From Gammaproteobacteria bacterium (GTDB taxonomy: Bacteria; Pseudomonadota; Gammaproteobacteria; Steroidobacterales; MnTg04): a stretch of DNA of 5,828 bases. The notes under the pieces were generated by a model. That model worked only from the letters and a program-made list of their open reading frames with translations. It was not told where the DNA came from and did not search any database. Within the stretch, counting starts at the first letter, position 1, and each line of letters opens with the position of its first letter. The stretch spans positions 1-5,828 of the forward strand of contig JAPUHG010000032.1 of the NCBI GenBank assembly GCA_027297845.1, read 5' to 3'. Both the position numbers and the translations under genes were made by a program. Below, one piece after another: positions 5,782-5,828 of the stretch.

Positions 5782-5828
5782 ATGACGCCAATCCGGGACT
5801 TGCCAAGGTTCTCGCGGATTTTGGTGAA
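5782..5828 (+). CDS. Start of a divergent gene, cut by the window edge (possibly AarF/UbiB-like)
   Basis: Two overlapping frames are open to the right edge. The ATG at 5782 gives MTPIRDLPRFSRILV (15 codons), with GC-rich third positions. The ATG at 5775 gives MKNDANPGLAKVLADFGE (18 codons). The first resembles the N-terminal 'RDLxRLxxIxxVL' segment seen in many AarF/UbiB/ABC1 atypical kinases, but 15 residues cannot settle this. An in-frame TGA at 5776-5778 fixes 5782 as the earliest ATG in that frame. Neither start has a clear Shine-Dalgarno. The gene is divergent from the kinase gene and shares its upstream region. A gene start here is plausible; frame and identity are uncertain. Confidence 0.35.
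   Translation, partial: MTPIRDLPRFSRILV

Overview
The window looks like chromosomal DNA from a Gram-negative, type IV pilus-bearing proteobacterium, most likely a gammaproteobacterium. The main evidence is that the MetRS N-terminus at the left edge closely follows the E. coli MetG pattern, including the CxxC...CxxC zinc knuckle, and that two PilT-type retraction ATPases are present. Gene density is high, base composition is moderate, and no insertion sequence, CRISPR array, tRNA or rRNA is visible.

Layout: four genes lie on the minus strand and are transcribed right to left. (1) 5549-3168 encodes a 793-residue protein with an N-terminal HEAT-repeat solenoid and a C-terminal Hanks-type Ser/Thr kinase domain with all catalytic residues in place. 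(2) After a 146-bp spacer containing a hairpin, 3021-1936 encodes a PilT-type hexameric ATPase (361 aa, here called PilT-A). (3) After 14 bp, 1921-845 encodes a second PilT-type ATPase (358 aa, PilT-B) that starts with GTG. (4) After 73 bp, metG starts at 771 and runs off the left edge; its first 257 codons are present. At the right edge, a divergent plus-strand gene begins near 5775-5782, with only 15-18 codons in view.

The interesting unit is the HEAT-kinase plus two PilT paralogues. The order suggests a phosphorylation-controlled pilus-retraction module: the soluble kinase would use its HEAT solenoid to bind a partner, and the two ATPases would drive or modulate retraction. The ATPases align without gaps over their first 300 residues, but each departs from the PilT consensus in a different motif. 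PilT-A has a degenerate AIRNLIRE motif and PilT-B has lost the first His of the His box. A division of labour or a hetero-oligomer is therefore plausible. That functional link is inference from gene order and motifs; the domain calls themselves are secure. metG is a housekeeping gene that probably has its own promoter. A TGTGGCATAAT word (extended -10-like) lies upstream of both the kinase gene and metG.
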